From NCBI RefSeq assembly GCF_019469205.1, contig NZ_CP048265.1, positions 2,108,001 to 2,172,000 on the forward strand: 64,000 bases of DNA, given 5' to 3'. The DNA comes from Gilliamella sp. ESL0405. GTDB taxonomy: Bacteria; Pseudomonadota; Gammaproteobacteria; Enterobacterales; Orbaceae. The notes under the pieces were generated by a model. It saw only the letters and a list, made by a program, of their open reading frames with translations, had not been told where the DNA came from and did not search any database. Shown one piece after another: positions 45,790 through 56,689 of the stretch. Position 1 is the stretch's first letter, and each line of letters starts with the position of its first letter. A program made the translations under genes and the position numbers.

Positions 45790-46905
45790 ATGCAACAAAC
45801 TTTACAATTTCTATGGAATGATATCCAATACCTATCAATTCCTATTGTTCTTCTGTTTCTCATTATTTTCATTATCTATTTGATACAGCGAAAAGGAAAA
45901 GTGGAATACAAAACGCAACTTGTTGAAATTCCGTCGTTAAACCAAAAAGTCATTATTGCCCAATCAAAATTCTTTCAGAAACAAACGAATAAACAAGATT
46001 CAATTTTTAAAAAACAATTTTATATCGGTAAAACGCTTAATATTGAAGGCGAAATGCTGACAATCAGTAGAGTAAACAAGATTGCTCAGTTGCAAGAAAA
46101 CAAGATAGTGTATAAATACATTGTCTACTTTAAAAGATATGAGAATATTGAGTGTGAAAATACAATTCACATTCAACGTCATCCAATCATTAGTAAAGTT
46201 GTTATTGACAATCAAACAATTCAACTAATGAAGCATGATCAGAGCATTGAAAATCTTAATTTGTGTAATATTGAATATAATCATACCCATAACAGCATTT
46301 GCTTAATACAAAAAACAATCAATCAAGAATCAGATCGCTATAAATTAACCAAAGAGTGTTTTGATCATTTAGCTGATTATCAATATATTGAAGCAATGTT
46401 AGATAAGTATGCCAGACGGAATGAATCTGTTGATTTAGAACCAAAGAAAAAAGGGTGCGCAGATTTAGATGACAATGGCGGTCTTTATTTTATGAGGAAT
46501 TGGCCAGCCTGGATAAGGTGGTTATGTGTTTTACCTGGTTTTATAATTGGCTGTGTAATCGGTTTTTTGAGCGTTTCAATATTCTTTTATATCTTTGCTA
46601 ACCTAACACATACGCAAAGTAACCCAATAACAATATCTTTAAAAGCCATTTTAGGCTTAATGTTATCCTGTGGATTAGCTGTTTCAGTAGCGTCTTGTGT
46701 CGCTCCTGGTTATCGTTATTTAACCAGTATCCTATTCTCTTATTTGATAATGATATTACTGCTAATCTCAATCTATATACTTATTAATTTATTTGAAGCG
46801 GAATATGATATAGGTTTGATAATAGTTGGGGTTATATCGGCGATATTTGCTCTACTAATAGTAATAAATAATTACAAAAAATATAACAATAAAATATCAC
46901 GATGA
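45790..46905 (+). CDS. membrane protein of unknown function
   Basis: A 371-residue protein with a strong AAGGAATAAGGAAC ribosome binding region. One membrane helix lies near the N-terminus (about residues 14-36). A charged soluble domain of about 190 residues follows (it includes QNKIVYKYIVYFKRY-like beta strands), then four hydrophobic helices at about 237-267, 279-301, 308-330 and 338-358. I do not recognise the family. It stands alone between leuD and rpoN, and its AT-rich codon use resembles other orphan genes here (for example 25434). Confidence 0.65.
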   Translation: MQQTLQFLWNDIQYLSIPIVLLFLIIFIIYLIQRKGKVEYKTQLVEIPSLNQKVIIAQSKFFQKQTNKQDSIFKKQFYIGKTLNIEGEMLTISRVNKIAQLQENKIVYKYIVYFKRYENIECENTIHIQRHPIISKVVIDNQTIQLMKHDQSIENLNLCNIEYNHTHNSICLIQKTINQESDRYKLTKECFDHLADYQYIEAMLDKYARRNESVDLEPKKKGCADLDDNGGLYFMRNWPAWIRWLCVLPGFIIGCVIGFLSVSIFFYIFANLTHTQSNPITISLKAILGLMLSCGLAVSVASCVAPGYRYLTSILFSYLIMILLLISIYILINLFEAEYDIGLIIVGVISAIFALLIVINNYKKYNNKISR

Positions 46906-46974
46906 CTGAATTTGATTAAACAATCTAGCGATCATTTTAAATGGTTTATAGGTTGTACTTATCACTTGCAAGTA

Positions 46975-47001
46975 TAGCTATCACTCATAAAGTGATAGCT
47001 A
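46975..47001. terminator. hairpin between the unknown membrane gene and rpoN
   Basis: TAGCTATCACT pairs perfectly with AGTGATAGCTA around CATAA, between convergent genes. T tracts are weak on both strands, so its efficiency is uncertain. Confidence 0.5.
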
Positions 47002-47017
47002 AAAATAAATGATATCA

Positions 47018-48436
47018 TTAAAGTTGTTTACGTTGACTGGACGGTGGAATGGATAATGCTTCACGATATTTGGCAACAGTTCGGCGTGCAATAATAATAC
47101 CCTGCTCTTGAAGAATCGAGACCAGTTTACTATCGCTCAATGGTTTTTTACTATCTTCTGCCGAAATGTATTTTTTTATTAACGCCCGAATTGCCGTTGA
47201 TGATGCTTCCCCACCTGATTGGGTATTAACATGGCTGGAAAAAAAGAATTTAAGTTCAAATATTCCGCTTGGACATTGCAAATATTTTTGCGTAGTAACA
47301 CGGGAAATTGTCGATTCATGCATATCAATTGCCAACGCCACATCCGATAAAATCATCGGTTTCATATATTCCTGTCCATATTCAAAAAAAGCTTGTTGAT
47401 GCTCAACAATAAATTGGCTGACTTTTAATAAAGTTTCATTACGATTTTCAATACTTTTTATAAACCAATTAGCATCTTGCAAATGTGACCGTATATATTG
47501 ACTATCACTTTCACTGCTTACTTTTTCCATTGCGGCATATTGCTGGTTTATGCGTAAAGACGGTATGGTTTCGTTGTTTAAATCAACAACCCATTTACCT
47601 TCACTTTTTTTCACTATCACATCCGGTATAACATAATCAGGCGGCGTCGTGTTGATCGAATCACCAGGATAAGGGTGTAAGTGTTGAATAAAATTCACCG
47701 CTTCTTTTAATTGCTCATCACTGGCATTTAACACCTTTTTAAGGGTTCGATAATCCCGTGTGGCCAACAAGTCCAAATAGTTATCAATGATTTGTTTTAC
47801 TAATGGTGGGGTCGCTAAATGCTGAATTTGAATGGCTAAGCATTCTTGTAAAGTTCTGGCGCCCACGCCAATAGGATCGAAATTCCAAATCCGCTTTAGC
47901 ACAGCCTCAACTTCATCAAGTTCAATCTCGTCGTTGCCTTGCTCTTCTAAAATTTCTTCAGCGGAAACCGTTAAATATCCTCGGTCATCAATCGCTTCAA
48001 TAATCGAGGTTGCAATAGCTCTATCTGTGTCACTAAATGGGGTTAAATCAAGTTGCCAATTTAAATAGTCATGTAATGTTTCGTGAGTTTCACCTTGGTA
48101 TATCGGTAATTCATCGCTACGATAATCCGAGTTAGTGCCGGAGGGCGTTCCGGCAGTATAAATATCCTCGTAGGAAGCATCAAGCGGAATATCTTCCGGG
48201 ATCTGTTCACTATCTAAAGCTTCTCTGGTATCGATATTTTCATTTAACTCTGCTGACTCTACGTTAATTTCATCATATTGATCATCAACTTCAAGTAATG
48301 GATTATTTTCAAGTGCAGTTTGAATCTCTTGCCTTAATTCTAAAGTTGACAACTGTAACATCCGAATTGCTAATTGCAACTGTGGGGTCATCGATAATTG
48401 TTGAGAGACTTTCAGTTGTAAACCAGTTTTCATCAT
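47018..48436 (-). CDS. rpoN: RNA polymerase sigma-54 factor
   Basis: Alternative sigma factor that needs AAA+ activators. The 472-residue protein has region I ([20 protein letters not shown]), the acidic region II, and the C-terminal RpoN box [10 protein letters not shown]. The start overlaps the lptB stop (ATGA); a second Met codon follows immediately. The usual downstream genes hpf, ptsN, rapZ and npr are absent, and a hairpin follows instead. Confidence 0.97.
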   Translation of the reverse strand: MMKTGLQLKVSQQLSMTPQLQLAIRMLQLSTLELRQEIQTALENNPLLEVDDQYDEINVESAELNENIDTREALDSEQIPEDIPLDASYEDIYTAGTPSGTNSDYRSDELPIYQGETHETLHDYLNWQLDLTPFSDTDRAIATSIIEAIDDRGYLTVSAEEILEEQGNDEIELDEVEAVLKRIWNFDPIGVGARTLQECLAIQIQHLATPPLVKQIIDNYLDLLATRDYRTLKKVLNASDEQLKEAVNFIQHLHPYPGDSINTTPPDYVIPDVIVKKSEGKWVVDLNNETIPSLRINQQYAAMEKVSSESDSQYIRSHLQDANWFIKSIENRNETLLKVSQFIVEHQQAFFEYGQEYMKPMILSDVALAIDMHESTISRVTTQKYLQCPSGIFELKFFFSSHVNTQSGGEASSTAIRALIKKYISAEDSKKPLSDSKLVSILQEQGIIIARRTVAKYREALSIPPSSQRKQL

Positions 48437-49158
48437 AATCTAAATTCATGCCCTAAGTATACGCGTTTGACATACTCGTTACTTAAAATACTATCTGGCG
48501 TACCTTCAGCAATCAAATGTCCTTTATTGACAATATAAGCTCGTTCACAAACATCAAGTGTTTCACGTACGTTATGATCAGTAATTAACACTCCTAAGCC
48601 GCGATCACGCAAATGCTTAATAATATTTTTAATATCGATAACTGAAATCGGATCAACGCCGGCAAAAGGCTCGTCAAGCAAGATAAATTTTGGGTTAGCT
48701 GCTAACGCTCGAGCAATTTCAACCCGGCGACGTTCACCACCGGATAAGGATTGTCCGATACTGTCTCGAATGTGGGTGATATGAAACTCTTCAAGTAACT
48801 CTTCTGCCCGATCGATTTTTTCATTTTTATCGATATCATTGCGGGTTTCCAAAATGGCCATGATATTGTCTATAACTGAGAGTTTTCTAAATATGGAGGC
48901 TTCTTGAGGCAAGTAGCCAATTCCTTTTTTAGCTCGTTCATGCAACGGTAAAATACTAATATCATGGTCATCAAGATAAATTTTACCTGCATTTAACGTC
49001 ACGATCCCCACTACCATGTAAAAAGTGGTGGTTTTACCGGCACCATTTGGCCCTAATAAGCCAACAATTTCACCTGAATTAACTGTCAGACTCACATCTT
49101 CGACAACACGTCGTTTTTTATAAACTTTTGCTAGATTAACCGCTCTTAATATTGACAT
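48433..49158 (-). CDS. lptB: LPS export ABC transporter ATP-binding protein LptB
   Basis: Cytoplasmic ATPase that powers LPS extraction by LptFG. The 241-residue protein has Walker [10 protein letters not shown], the Q-loop YLPQEASIF, signature [15 protein letters not shown] and Walker [13 protein letters not shown]. It starts one base after the lptA stop and overlaps rpoN, so lptC-lptA-lptB-rpoN form one operon, as in E. coli. Confidence 0.98.
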   Translation of the reverse strand: MSILRAVNLAKVYKKRRVVEDVSLTVNSGEIVGLLGPNGAGKTTTFYMVVGIVTLNAGKIYLDDHDISILPLHERAKKGIGYLPQEASIFRKLSVIDNIMAILETRNDIDKNEKIDRAEELLEEFHITHIRDSIGQSLSGGERRRVEIARALAANPKFILLDEPFAGVDPISVIDIKNIIKHLRDRGLGVLITDHNVRETLDVCERAYIVNKGHLIAEGTPDSILSNEYVKRVYLGHEFRL

Positions 49159-49159
49159 A

Positions 49160-49714
49160 TTATTTATTCATCCCTTTTACTTGGCTTGGGATTATAGTAG
49201 TTTTTACTCTATTATTTTTACCGGGCTCAGCTACTATCACTTGTTTGTTAACATCATAGGAAATAATAGAACTTTTTATATGATTGTCTTGCTGAATAAT
49301 TTCGGCATCACCTTGTAAAACAACACTATTTTCTTTTACATTATAGATAATTTGATTAGAATGCCCGGTAACAATTCGGTCATTTTTCGGTAATATTTGC
49401 TTAAAGTTAACCGGATTACCGTAACCGGTAATTTTTTGTTTTGATGTATCTTGCATATCAGTAATGGTAACTCTGTCGGCGTTTATGGTTAAACCGTCTT
49501 GAACAATGCGCACATTACCACTAAATGTCAGAATATTTTTTTCAATATCAATTTGCTGATTATCAGCATCAATCGTAATAGGCTTGTTGGCAACAAATAC
49601 TTTTTGATCATCTTTATTAACAGACGTTTTATTAGCGGATTCAACAGCCATAGATCCAAAAGAAACAAATAAAATTAAAAATAGTGAAGAAATAATCTGT
49701 TTTTGCGATCTCAT
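49160..49714 (-). CDS. lptA: periplasmic LPS-bridge protein LptA
   Basis: Soluble beta-jellyroll protein that carries LPS across the periplasm. The 184-residue protein has a signal peptide ending near SMAVES and OstA-like strands ([47 protein letters not shown]). It starts 3 bases after lptC and just before lptB. Confidence 0.95.
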   Translation of the reverse strand: MRSQKQIISSLFLILFVSFGSMAVESANKTSVNKDDQKVFVANKPITIDADNQQIDIEKNILTFSGNVRIVQDGLTINADRVTITDMQDTSKQKITGYGNPVNFKQILPKNDRIVTGHSNQIIYNVKENSVVLQGDAEIIQQDNHIKSSIISYDVNKQVIVAEPGKNNRVKTTIIPSQVKGMNK

Positions 49715-49717
49715 GTT

Positions 49718-50284
49718 TTATTCGGCCTCAGTATGGTAATAGGTTTTGACATTCTCAAGTATTTTAGCTGTTTTTGCCTGCAAATCACCAGCCAACCCTA
49801 GCCCGGTTGAATAATATCCAACCCCTTTGATCGTTATTGGGTCTTTTGAGGTGACAAGTTGAGTTGTTAAATCAATAACAGCATTATCAGTTAGTACTTT
49901 CTGTAATTGCGCATCAGGTGTTAAGTTAGTTAATTGAACATCGCGATACAGATAGATTTTTTTATCATTAGTTAATGCTGCTCTTTGAGCAGTAATATGC
50001 CATGTAGCAGAATTTTCTTGATCATAAAGCGTAACATTGGGCAAATCAAATTCTGTCACTTCAGATGAGTCAAAGTGTTTAACCTTACCCGATTCTATTT
50101 TATAGACAATTTCACCCTCTAAATTGTAAACATTGGTTACCATGTTATCACTCTGATAAATTGGCGTGTCAGATAAATTTGCAGTAGATTGCAAAACTTT
50201 AGTTTCATCACCTTTCTGGTAATTATAATAAACTCCGATAACCACAATCAGAAGCAATAAACAGATTATATTTTTTTTATTCAT
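49718..50284 (-). CDS. lptC: LPS export protein LptC
   Basis: Single-pass inner-membrane component of the LPS bridge. The 188-residue protein has one N-terminal membrane helix (IICLLLLIVVIGVYYNYQ) and a jellyroll periplasmic domain (YNLEGEIVYKIESGKVKHFD). kdsD and kdsC, which precede it in E. coli, are not present; acylphosphatase lies upstream instead. First gene of the lptCAB-rpoN operon. Confidence 0.93.
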   Translation of the reverse strand: MNKKNIICLLLLIVVIGVYYNYQKGDETKVLQSTANLSDTPIYQSDNMVTNVYNLEGEIVYKIESGKVKHFDSSEVTEFDLPNVTLYDQENSATWHITAQRAALTNDKKIYLYRDVQLTNLTPDAQLQKVLTDNAVIDLTTQLVTSKDPITIKGVGYYSTGLGLAGDLQAKTAKILENVKTYYHTEAE

Positions 50285-50367
50285 GGCATAAGTTAATCAC
50301 ACAAAGAAGATAAATCAGTTTTTCGAAACATCTACAATTGGCTTATTTTACTTTATTTTTCACTAAA

Positions 50368-50646
50368 TTAATATCGGACATTAAAAGAAGTTAAATCATT
50401 GAGTGATATTAATTCATCTATATTTATATTCCCTATCCGTGCAGAACGTGGTCCGCCACAGTTAAGCCATTGTATTAACTTTGCTATCTGGGTGGTATCC
50501 CCTTGCGCAATAATTTCGACATCACCATTATCTAGATTTTTAACATAACCGACTAAACCAAGTTTTTTGGCTTGTTGATAGGTACAGAATCGAAATCCGA
50601 CGCCTTGAACTCTACCGCTTACTTGTAATTTAATTTGTTTTATCAT
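50368..50646 (-). CDS. yccX: acylphosphatase
   Basis: Small enzyme that hydrolyses carboxyl-phosphate bonds. The 92-residue protein has the phosphate cradle GRVQGVGFRFC with its catalytic Arg and the catalytic Asn in GYVKNLDNGDVE. The length is typical. It stands alone between lptC and the two-partner adhesin. Confidence 0.93.
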   Translation of the reverse strand: MIKQIKLQVSGRVQGVGFRFCTYQQAKKLGLVGYVKNLDNGDVEIIAQGDTTQIAKLIQWLNCGGPRSARIGNINIDELISLNDLTSFNVRY

Positions 50647-50784
50647 GATATCGCCACTGCATCTACGTTTAATAAAAAGTTAACCACTGTTAGGTAGATT
50701 GTAAAACTAAAATCAATTTCAATCTAATAAAATAGTGCTAGTGTTTGAAGGTGAGATTATTGAAAAGTTAGTTTCGCTAAATGG

Positions 50785-50839
50785 ATAAAAAAGATCCTAG
50801 TTTATTGCATTATGGTTCATGCAAACAGACTAGGATCTT
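50785..50839 (-). terminator. terminator of the TpsA gene
   Basis: AAGATCCTAGT and ACTAGGATCTT (50791-50839) form a long stem with an inner TTGCAT/ATGCAA helix. On the minus strand it is followed by TTTTTTATCC. Confidence 0.8.
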
Positions 50840-50881
50840 ACGATTATTTAATTAAAATTACTAAATAAAAATTTATTAAAA

Positions 50882-53800
50882 TTAATTAGTTGGTTTAGAT
50901 AAATAAACGATATTACCATTTATTTCACCTTTATTTTTTAACTTAGCATTTTTGAGTGTAACAGTCTCAGTGTCAACTTTACCTAGATCTCGGTTGAAAA
51001 AACTGCCGTCAGATACCCTTAAATGTTTTACAGATTTTAACAAGCCATCATTAATAATATCATGAGCTTTCATATTGATTGCATGACCGGTTTGAATTAA
51101 ACCAGCATTCTCTATCAAACCACCTGAAAAATCAGCTTGCCAACCAGCCGTAATTATACCTTTTGAAGCATTTTTGAATTCTACCGACGACTTAACAATT
51201 ACATTGTCTTTAGCATTAAGTTTACCAATATTTACTGCCTCTACTTCGTCAATTAGTATCTCATGTGTAGCATCAACCGAGCCAAAATTCATGAATTTAT
51301 TACCGGTAAGTTTGATATCATAACCTTTCAGGGTACCAAACCAGTTATTGATAAAATAATTGCCCTTCACTACAATTCTATCAGTACCAGTCATTTGACC
51401 GTCATTACTTGCGTTTTCAGCATCAATATCAATCACTTTACTCTCCATAACACCATCAACCATACCTTCTCGACCTCTGTTATAGAATTCTTTGCTAGCT
51501 TTGATTTTAATCGAATTAGGCGCTTCCATTATTCCGTAATTATCGACAAGTTCTGCATCAATATTAATCTCATTATCGCTTTCAATCTTAGAATCATATG
51601 CATTATTAAAGGTGATGCCTTTTAGATTGAATGAGCCATTACTAGAGACCAGAGACTTCCAATTGGTAACATGATCAGTATTAATTGTCAGATTATCTTT
51701 AGTATGTATTACGCCTTCATTATGAAATTTTTCTCCGGTTAAAGTGGCATGTTTATTTGCCAATATTCTTCCATCTTTACCATTTTCAACTTCCAATACT
51801 TCAGATTCGAAATACCCCTTAGATTTAATCAAACCGTAATTTATAAATTCTTTCCCTTTAACTTTTATACCTTCTAACGCGTTAAATATACCAACATTTT
51901 TTACCTTTAAGACATTAATGTTATTAAGATTACCAAGCAAACTACCGTTAGTATCATTATTAAAAATCTTACCTTCAAGATTCATTTTCCCATCGGTATA
52001 TAAAGTTGCATAATTTGACAGTCTATCAAATTTCATATTTATACTGTCTGTTGCATAAATATACAAATGATTTTCAATCGTATCTGCTTGAATGTCTATA
52101 TCTTTAGCTGTTATTTGCCCATTTTCCCAACGATTGACAAATTTTTCTGAAGTGATTGACATCTTATTGCCACTTGTTAGCCCGCTAAGATTTAACACAT
52201 CCGAAATATTGATGTTTAAATTATTTTTCGCTATAACCTGACCTTGGTTATTAAACTCGCGACCTTTTAAGTCAACATTCTCACCGTCTATAATACCATG
52301 AGAGATAACAGCTAAATGATCAGAAAAAATATTTACTTTATCGGTTGCTTTAACATTAAAATAGTTTTTAAATATATTGGCCTTAATATCGATATCTTTT
52401 GCAAGTATATTACCGTTTTCCCAACGATTGATTAAACGATTTGCAACTATGGATACCTTATTGCCGGCAAATAATTGTCTATAATTTTCTGCATTATCGA
52501 CCTTAATAGTTATTTGGTTTTTAGCATTAATATTGCCTTCATTTCGGAAAATTACACCTTGTAAAAGAACATTTTCACTTTCGATTAAACCAGGTTCGAA
52601 ACTATTAAAAAACTCATTGGCTAAAATAGAGACTTGTTTGACGGCAATCATTTTACCTTGGCTTGATAATGTTTGAGTAACTTCAAACTTAATCTCATCT
52701 TCAGCATACATTTCACCGGTATTTCTTGAAGTTCTTGTTTTAACTTCAATATTTTTGCCCTTAGTAGTGCCACCTTCACCGTTAGTAAAATTGTTACCTT
52801 GTGATGAAACTGTTTGCCCCGCTTGAATTAAACCATCGTTACCTGTCCAGTCACCTGAGTTAAAATTAATATTCTCTCTTGTTTTAATTATTCCATGCAC
52901 ATTATTTTTAATCTCTTTGTTACTAGCAAAAGAAGCACTGCCATTTCGGCTACTGATATAATTTTGGTTTTCAACACCTCTACTTACACTTTTTATAACT
53001 ATATCGTCAGCTACATCAATTGAGCCTCGATTAAGTATTTGTCCGTCAGCAGAAATATTGAGTTCACCAGCATTAGTCCAAATTTTTCCATCATTACGCA
53101 CACCAACACCAAGCTCAGTACCGACCATTTTGATTTTATTGGCATACATTCCACCTAGCGCTGAGACATCAACGCCGAATTCTGGCTTACCGGAAGCCGA
53201 ATCAGCACCTTGTTTTTCGATTTTGCTTAAATCAGCACTGACTTTATTTTTACCAGTGACAACATTTAACTGATTATCAGTCCATAACTCAGCATTAATC
53301 GATACACTACGAGAGATAAGATCGGTATAATCTTGACCAGATGCTCGGTAACCATTACCATTGATTTCAATTTTACCACCTTGAACGTCATAACCTTTCA
53401 GACTGCCATTTTCGATTATTGGTTTACCAGTAGTTAACGTAGCACGGTCAGCGTTGATAAAACCACAACCATTACAGGTGATACCTGCTGTATTTGCGAT
53501 AACAACTTGTGCTTTTTGACCGGCAACTTCAACATAACCTTGTAATTGAGACGGATTTTTAGAGTTAACTTCATTAAGAATAATTTTTGCACTATTGGTT
53601 AATGATTGGTTACCATTTATTGCTCCGCCTAATTGAGTATTTGAACCATTACGAGAGTTATTAAGGATTACCCCTTCTTTTGAAACATCAAATTGGTTAA
53701 ATTTGTTATGCGATACACCACCACTAGTTGGTGAGGCAATATCAATTTGTGTAGCACCATTACCTAATTGATGAACGTTTGGACGTTGATTTTGGCTTGC

Positions 53801-54055
53801 ATTTTTATCCACCACAATATTTGACGCATAGCTTGTTCCGGCTACACTCACCAGACCTAAAGCAACATACGATAAGAATACTAATGGCTTTAATGCACTT
53901 GTTTTACTCTTACCAGCTAAGTCATTTTGTGAACTGATTGATTTTGTTTTTTTAGCACTTCCCGAAACCGCTTGGTGTGATTTGACAATTTCAGACACAA
54001 CCACAAACAAGCCACGAGCTTGATTAAAAACAATTCGATATAAATTTTTATTCAT
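50882..54055 (-). CDS. two-partner secretion exoprotein (FHA-like)
   Basis: Large beta-helical exoprotein exported by the adjacent TpsB. From the ATG at 54055 (AAAGGTGA upstream) it has 1057 residues. The extended signal peptide region MNKNLYRIVFNQARGLFVVV is typical of TpsA. The secretion domain follows (NVHQLGNGATQIDIASPTSG, NSRNGSNTQLGGAINGN, GITCNGCGFINADRATLTTG). The rest is degenerate filamentous-haemagglutinin repeats. It ends at GEINGNIVYLSKPTN with no VENN motif or recognisable C-terminal toxin, and there is no immunity gene, so an adhesin (or a truncated contact-dependent inhibitor) is likely. A TpsA of this length is short. Confidence 0.88.
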   Translation of the reverse strand: MNKNLYRIVFNQARGLFVVVSEIVKSHQAVSGSAKKTKSISSQNDLAGKSKTSALKPLVFLSYVALGLVSVAGTSYASNIVVDKNASQNQRPNVHQLGNGATQIDIASPTSGGVSHNKFNQFDVSKEGVILNNSRNGSNTQLGGAINGNQSLTNSAKIILNEVNSKNPSQLQGYVEVAGQKAQVVIANTAGITCNGCGFINADRATLTTGKPIIENGSLKGYDVQGGKIEINGNGYRASGQDYTDLISRSVSINAELWTDNQLNVVTGKNKVSADLSKIEKQGADSASGKPEFGVDVSALGGMYANKIKMVGTELGVGVRNDGKIWTNAGELNISADGQILNRGSIDVADDIVIKSVSRGVENQNYISSRNGSASFASNKEIKNNVHGIIKTRENINFNSGDWTGNDGLIQAGQTVSSQGNNFTNGEGGTTKGKNIEVKTRTSRNTGEMYAEDEIKFEVTQTLSSQGKMIAVKQVSILANEFFNSFEPGLIESENVLLQGVIFRNEGNINAKNQITIKVDNAENYRQLFAGNKVSIVANRLINRWENGNILAKDIDIKANIFKNYFNVKATDKVNIFSDHLAVISHGIIDGENVDLKGREFNNQGQVIAKNNLNINISDVLNLSGLTSGNKMSITSEKFVNRWENGQITAKDIDIQADTIENHLYIYATDSINMKFDRLSNYATLYTDGKMNLEGKIFNNDTNGSLLGNLNNINVLKVKNVGIFNALEGIKVKGKEFINYGLIKSKGYFESEVLEVENGKDGRILANKHATLTGEKFHNEGVIHTKDNLTINTDHVTNWKSLVSSNGSFNLKGITFNNAYDSKIESDNEINIDAELVDNYGIMEAPNSIKIKASKEFYNRGREGMVDGVMESKVIDIDAENASNDGQMTGTDRIVVKGNYFINNWFGTLKGYDIKLTGNKFMNFGSVDATHEILIDEVEAVNIGKLNAKDNVIVKSSVEFKNASKGIITAGWQADFSGGLIENAGLIQTGHAINMKAHDIINDGLLKSVKHLRVSDGSFFNRDLGKVDTETVTLKNAKLKNKGEINGNIVYLSKPTN

Positions 54056-54073
54056 AGTATTTTCACCTTTCAT

Positions 54074-54795
54074 CTATTTTATATTGCTCAAATTATGAAT
54101 TTAAAGAGCAATTTGTTTTAGTAAAACCATTTCCAAACACAAATGACTTAACTGAGTAACTAAAATCAGTTACATCATTTATTCAACGCAATAAAAAACA
54201 CTATAACTAATTGATATAACAACTAATTATCGTATAAGTACAATTAATCAAATGAATTTTATTCTATTAACTGCCAACTCAATAACTGAATAAGTATCAA
54301 TGCATTATTGTTGCCATTTAATCCAAATTTATTAGTGAAGTTAACAACGTTAACTATGAAGTAAATTAGAGTATAATTAATTGTTAACTATTCTCTTCAA
54401 TTCGCTGCTCAAAAAAGGTATTAAAGCCCTACGGACTTATCATTAAAAACTGATTTGTTACTAATTTATGATGTTATAAATTGATATAACACATATTCAC
54501 TTTTTAATACTGTTTTACCAAAATCAAACTACTTGTATTTATTCTTATATTTTTAACCATACTGCACTAATAAATCATCAAACCTTTTACATCAATTTGA
54601 TAGCCATTATCATATAATAATCTTTATATGAATAACGGGTCAAAAGGTTTTATGTAAAGTTTCTTTTGCATGTTTCGCATGCTAATATCTATTGATTAAA
54701 AATAACAATCTTTGTCAAAAAAATGATAACTCATTATTTTCTAAAGTGTTATTTTTAAGTTTAATTATTTCCTTTTAAAAACACTTACTAACTAA
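54074..54795. other. long AT-rich gap between tpsB and tpsA
   Basis: About 720 bases with no credible gene. It holds the likely tpsA promoter and the tandem GTTAAC-AAC-GTTAAC palindrome near 54340. Such a long gap is unusual for a tpsB-tpsA pair, where the genes are normally close. Confidence 0.6.
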
Positions 54796-56502
54796 TTAAT
54801 AAGTCCAATTCAAGTAAAACCCTAAAGTTAAATGGTTGGTTTTGAATTTATTCGGTTTGTAAAGTGGTACACCAACAAACAGATCATAATAGATATCAAA
54901 CTGACGTCCTCTTACACCAACCACTGAGCCAACCAATCGTTTTCCAACCAAATCTTCAGAATTCGCTCCAGACACCTGGCCAGCGTCGAGTCCAAAATAG
55001 AGTTGCTGATTGGTTGGCATTTGCCAATTTAACTCATTACGGATATATATCCCATTATCCGCTGTTAACATACGCTCGCCGTCAAACCCACGAACAGTCC
55101 AACGACTACCAATTGAAAAACGGTCTGGCGGCGTGAGTTTATTGCGCCTAGTCATTTGCCCACGAGTTTCAAAAATATAAGCAAAATTTTGATTACCTAA
55201 GCTAAAGGGCTTATATAAAGACAAATCGAATTTAAAAATATCGGTCAAAGCACTGGCAATACCCACTTCTTCTTCATGCGCTTTTTGCGCACCAAACCAG
55301 CGTACCCCTTTTTGGTACCAAAGCCCTAAATCCAACGTCATATTATCGATATAATGACGATGTTGTAGCCCGATTTTCCAATTGGTTGTTTTTCGGCGTT
55401 GAATCTCTAGCTCCAAATCTTCCATATAGTTATGTGACTCTCGTAAATTGATGCCATAACTTAATGTTGTTTTTTGGGTTGAGTTACGATGAATGATCCG
55501 GCTAATTTGGAAGTTATAGTTTTTACTTCTTCCTTTATATTGATAATCGACAATCCCGGGAATATTTTGATGATAGGTGTTGCCATATATAGTGGCATCA
55601 AACATCCAATAACCATATGGAACAGAATAAGAAAATAGATAATCACGTGTTCCATATTTGTGTTTATTTTCCAGATCATGATCACCAGACACATAAAAAG
55701 TGTCACTGAGTCCTAACGGATTATCCAGATAAAGAGTTAAACCACCCAAATAACGCCCGGTATCTTTAGTGCCGGAGTTATCTAAAGAAACACCTAATCG
55801 CCAATACTTATCTTGGGTACGTTTAATAACAATGTCGGTTTGCCCCTGCTCTTTACTAGGTATTAATTCAATATTGGCAATCGATGTAGGGACGCGTTGT
55901 AAATTTTCTAATCCTTGCTCTAATGCACGCAAATTGAGCAAATCCCCGGTTTTTAAAGGAATACTGGTATATAAGCTTGAATGGCTATCACTATCTGAAG
56001 TGTAGCTAATATTGCCAACCGTACCTTTTAAGATTAATAGGGTGAATGTACCACTGGTGATATCTTGTTGAGGCGCCACCACGCGAGTTGTTATATAACC
56101 ATAACTTATAAGCTGATTTTGCAGTTCAGTCATCAATAAATTAAGTCCATTGCTACCTAAACAACGTCCTTCGGCTTGCTGAGCTAAACGATTAAGAGGA
56201 ATATAAAAAGGTAAGGCATCACGTTCTAATAACTTAACATGATCAATACGAAAACACACCTTTTCTTCTGGAAAGTCAATGCTTTGAACTTTCTTCATGG
56301 GAGATTGTAAATTGATATCCGGTGTTTTGGTGGATAAAGCTTCTTCCGTTGCTTTTTGCCTCTCTTGTTGGTAAATGAGTTGTTGATCGCTGACTTTTTG
56401 ATTTTGTGCCGTTGGTTGAGATACAGCTACCGCATTAAATGACGCAAAAAAACCTGCTAAAATAAGTGATAACTTCCTGATATCTACCATTTTATTTACC
56501 AT
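54796..56502 (-). CDS. two-partner secretion pore TpsB (ShlB/FhaC/HecB family)
   Basis: Outer-membrane 16-strand barrel that exports the TpsA partner. The 568-residue protein has a signal peptide (MVDIRKLSLILAGFFASFNAVA), two POTRA-like repeats (CFRIDHVKLLERDALPFYIP; SYGYITTRVVAPQQDITSG) and the C-terminal barrel with the conserved VRGF in GSRWTVRGFDGERML. It ends with the usual aromatic residue (NWTY). It lies upstream of tpsA on the same strand. Confidence 0.93.
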   Translation of the reverse strand: MVNKMVDIRKLSLILAGFFASFNAVAVSQPTAQNQKVSDQQLIYQQERQKATEEALSTKTPDINLQSPMKKVQSIDFPEEKVCFRIDHVKLLERDALPFYIPLNRLAQQAEGRCLGSNGLNLLMTELQNQLISYGYITTRVVAPQQDITSGTFTLLILKGTVGNISYTSDSDSHSSLYTSIPLKTGDLLNLRALEQGLENLQRVPTSIANIELIPSKEQGQTDIVIKRTQDKYWRLGVSLDNSGTKDTGRYLGGLTLYLDNPLGLSDTFYVSGDHDLENKHKYGTRDYLFSYSVPYGYWMFDATIYGNTYHQNIPGIVDYQYKGRSKNYNFQISRIIHRNSTQKTTLSYGINLRESHNYMEDLELEIQRRKTTNWKIGLQHRHYIDNMTLDLGLWYQKGVRWFGAQKAHEEEVGIASALTDIFKFDLSLYKPFSLGNQNFAYIFETRGQMTRRNKLTPPDRFSIGSRWTVRGFDGERMLTADNGIYIRNELNWQMPTNQQLYFGLDAGQVSGANSEDLVGKRLVGSVVGVRGRQFDIYYDLFVGVPLYKPNKFKTNHLTLGFYLNWTY

Positions 56503-56689
56503 TATTAATATATTGTACTTTTGAGCGTGCCTATGTTAATTCGATTAAATCATTTAGTCTATAAAAAAAAAGTAAAGAATCGAAATCCTTATTAATAGTA
56601 CGAAAAAGTATAACGTTAATATATGTATTAATAAAAATATGTTATATCGATAAGTTAAATACTTATATTTATGATTTTATTTATATCAA

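Noticed and set aside
51263-51625. 120-codon plus-strand frame inside tpsA
   Set aside because: Shadow of the repetitive adhesin gene on the opposite strand.
55461-55706. Short frames inside tpsB
   Set aside because: Overlap a strong gene in another frame and show no protein-like signals.
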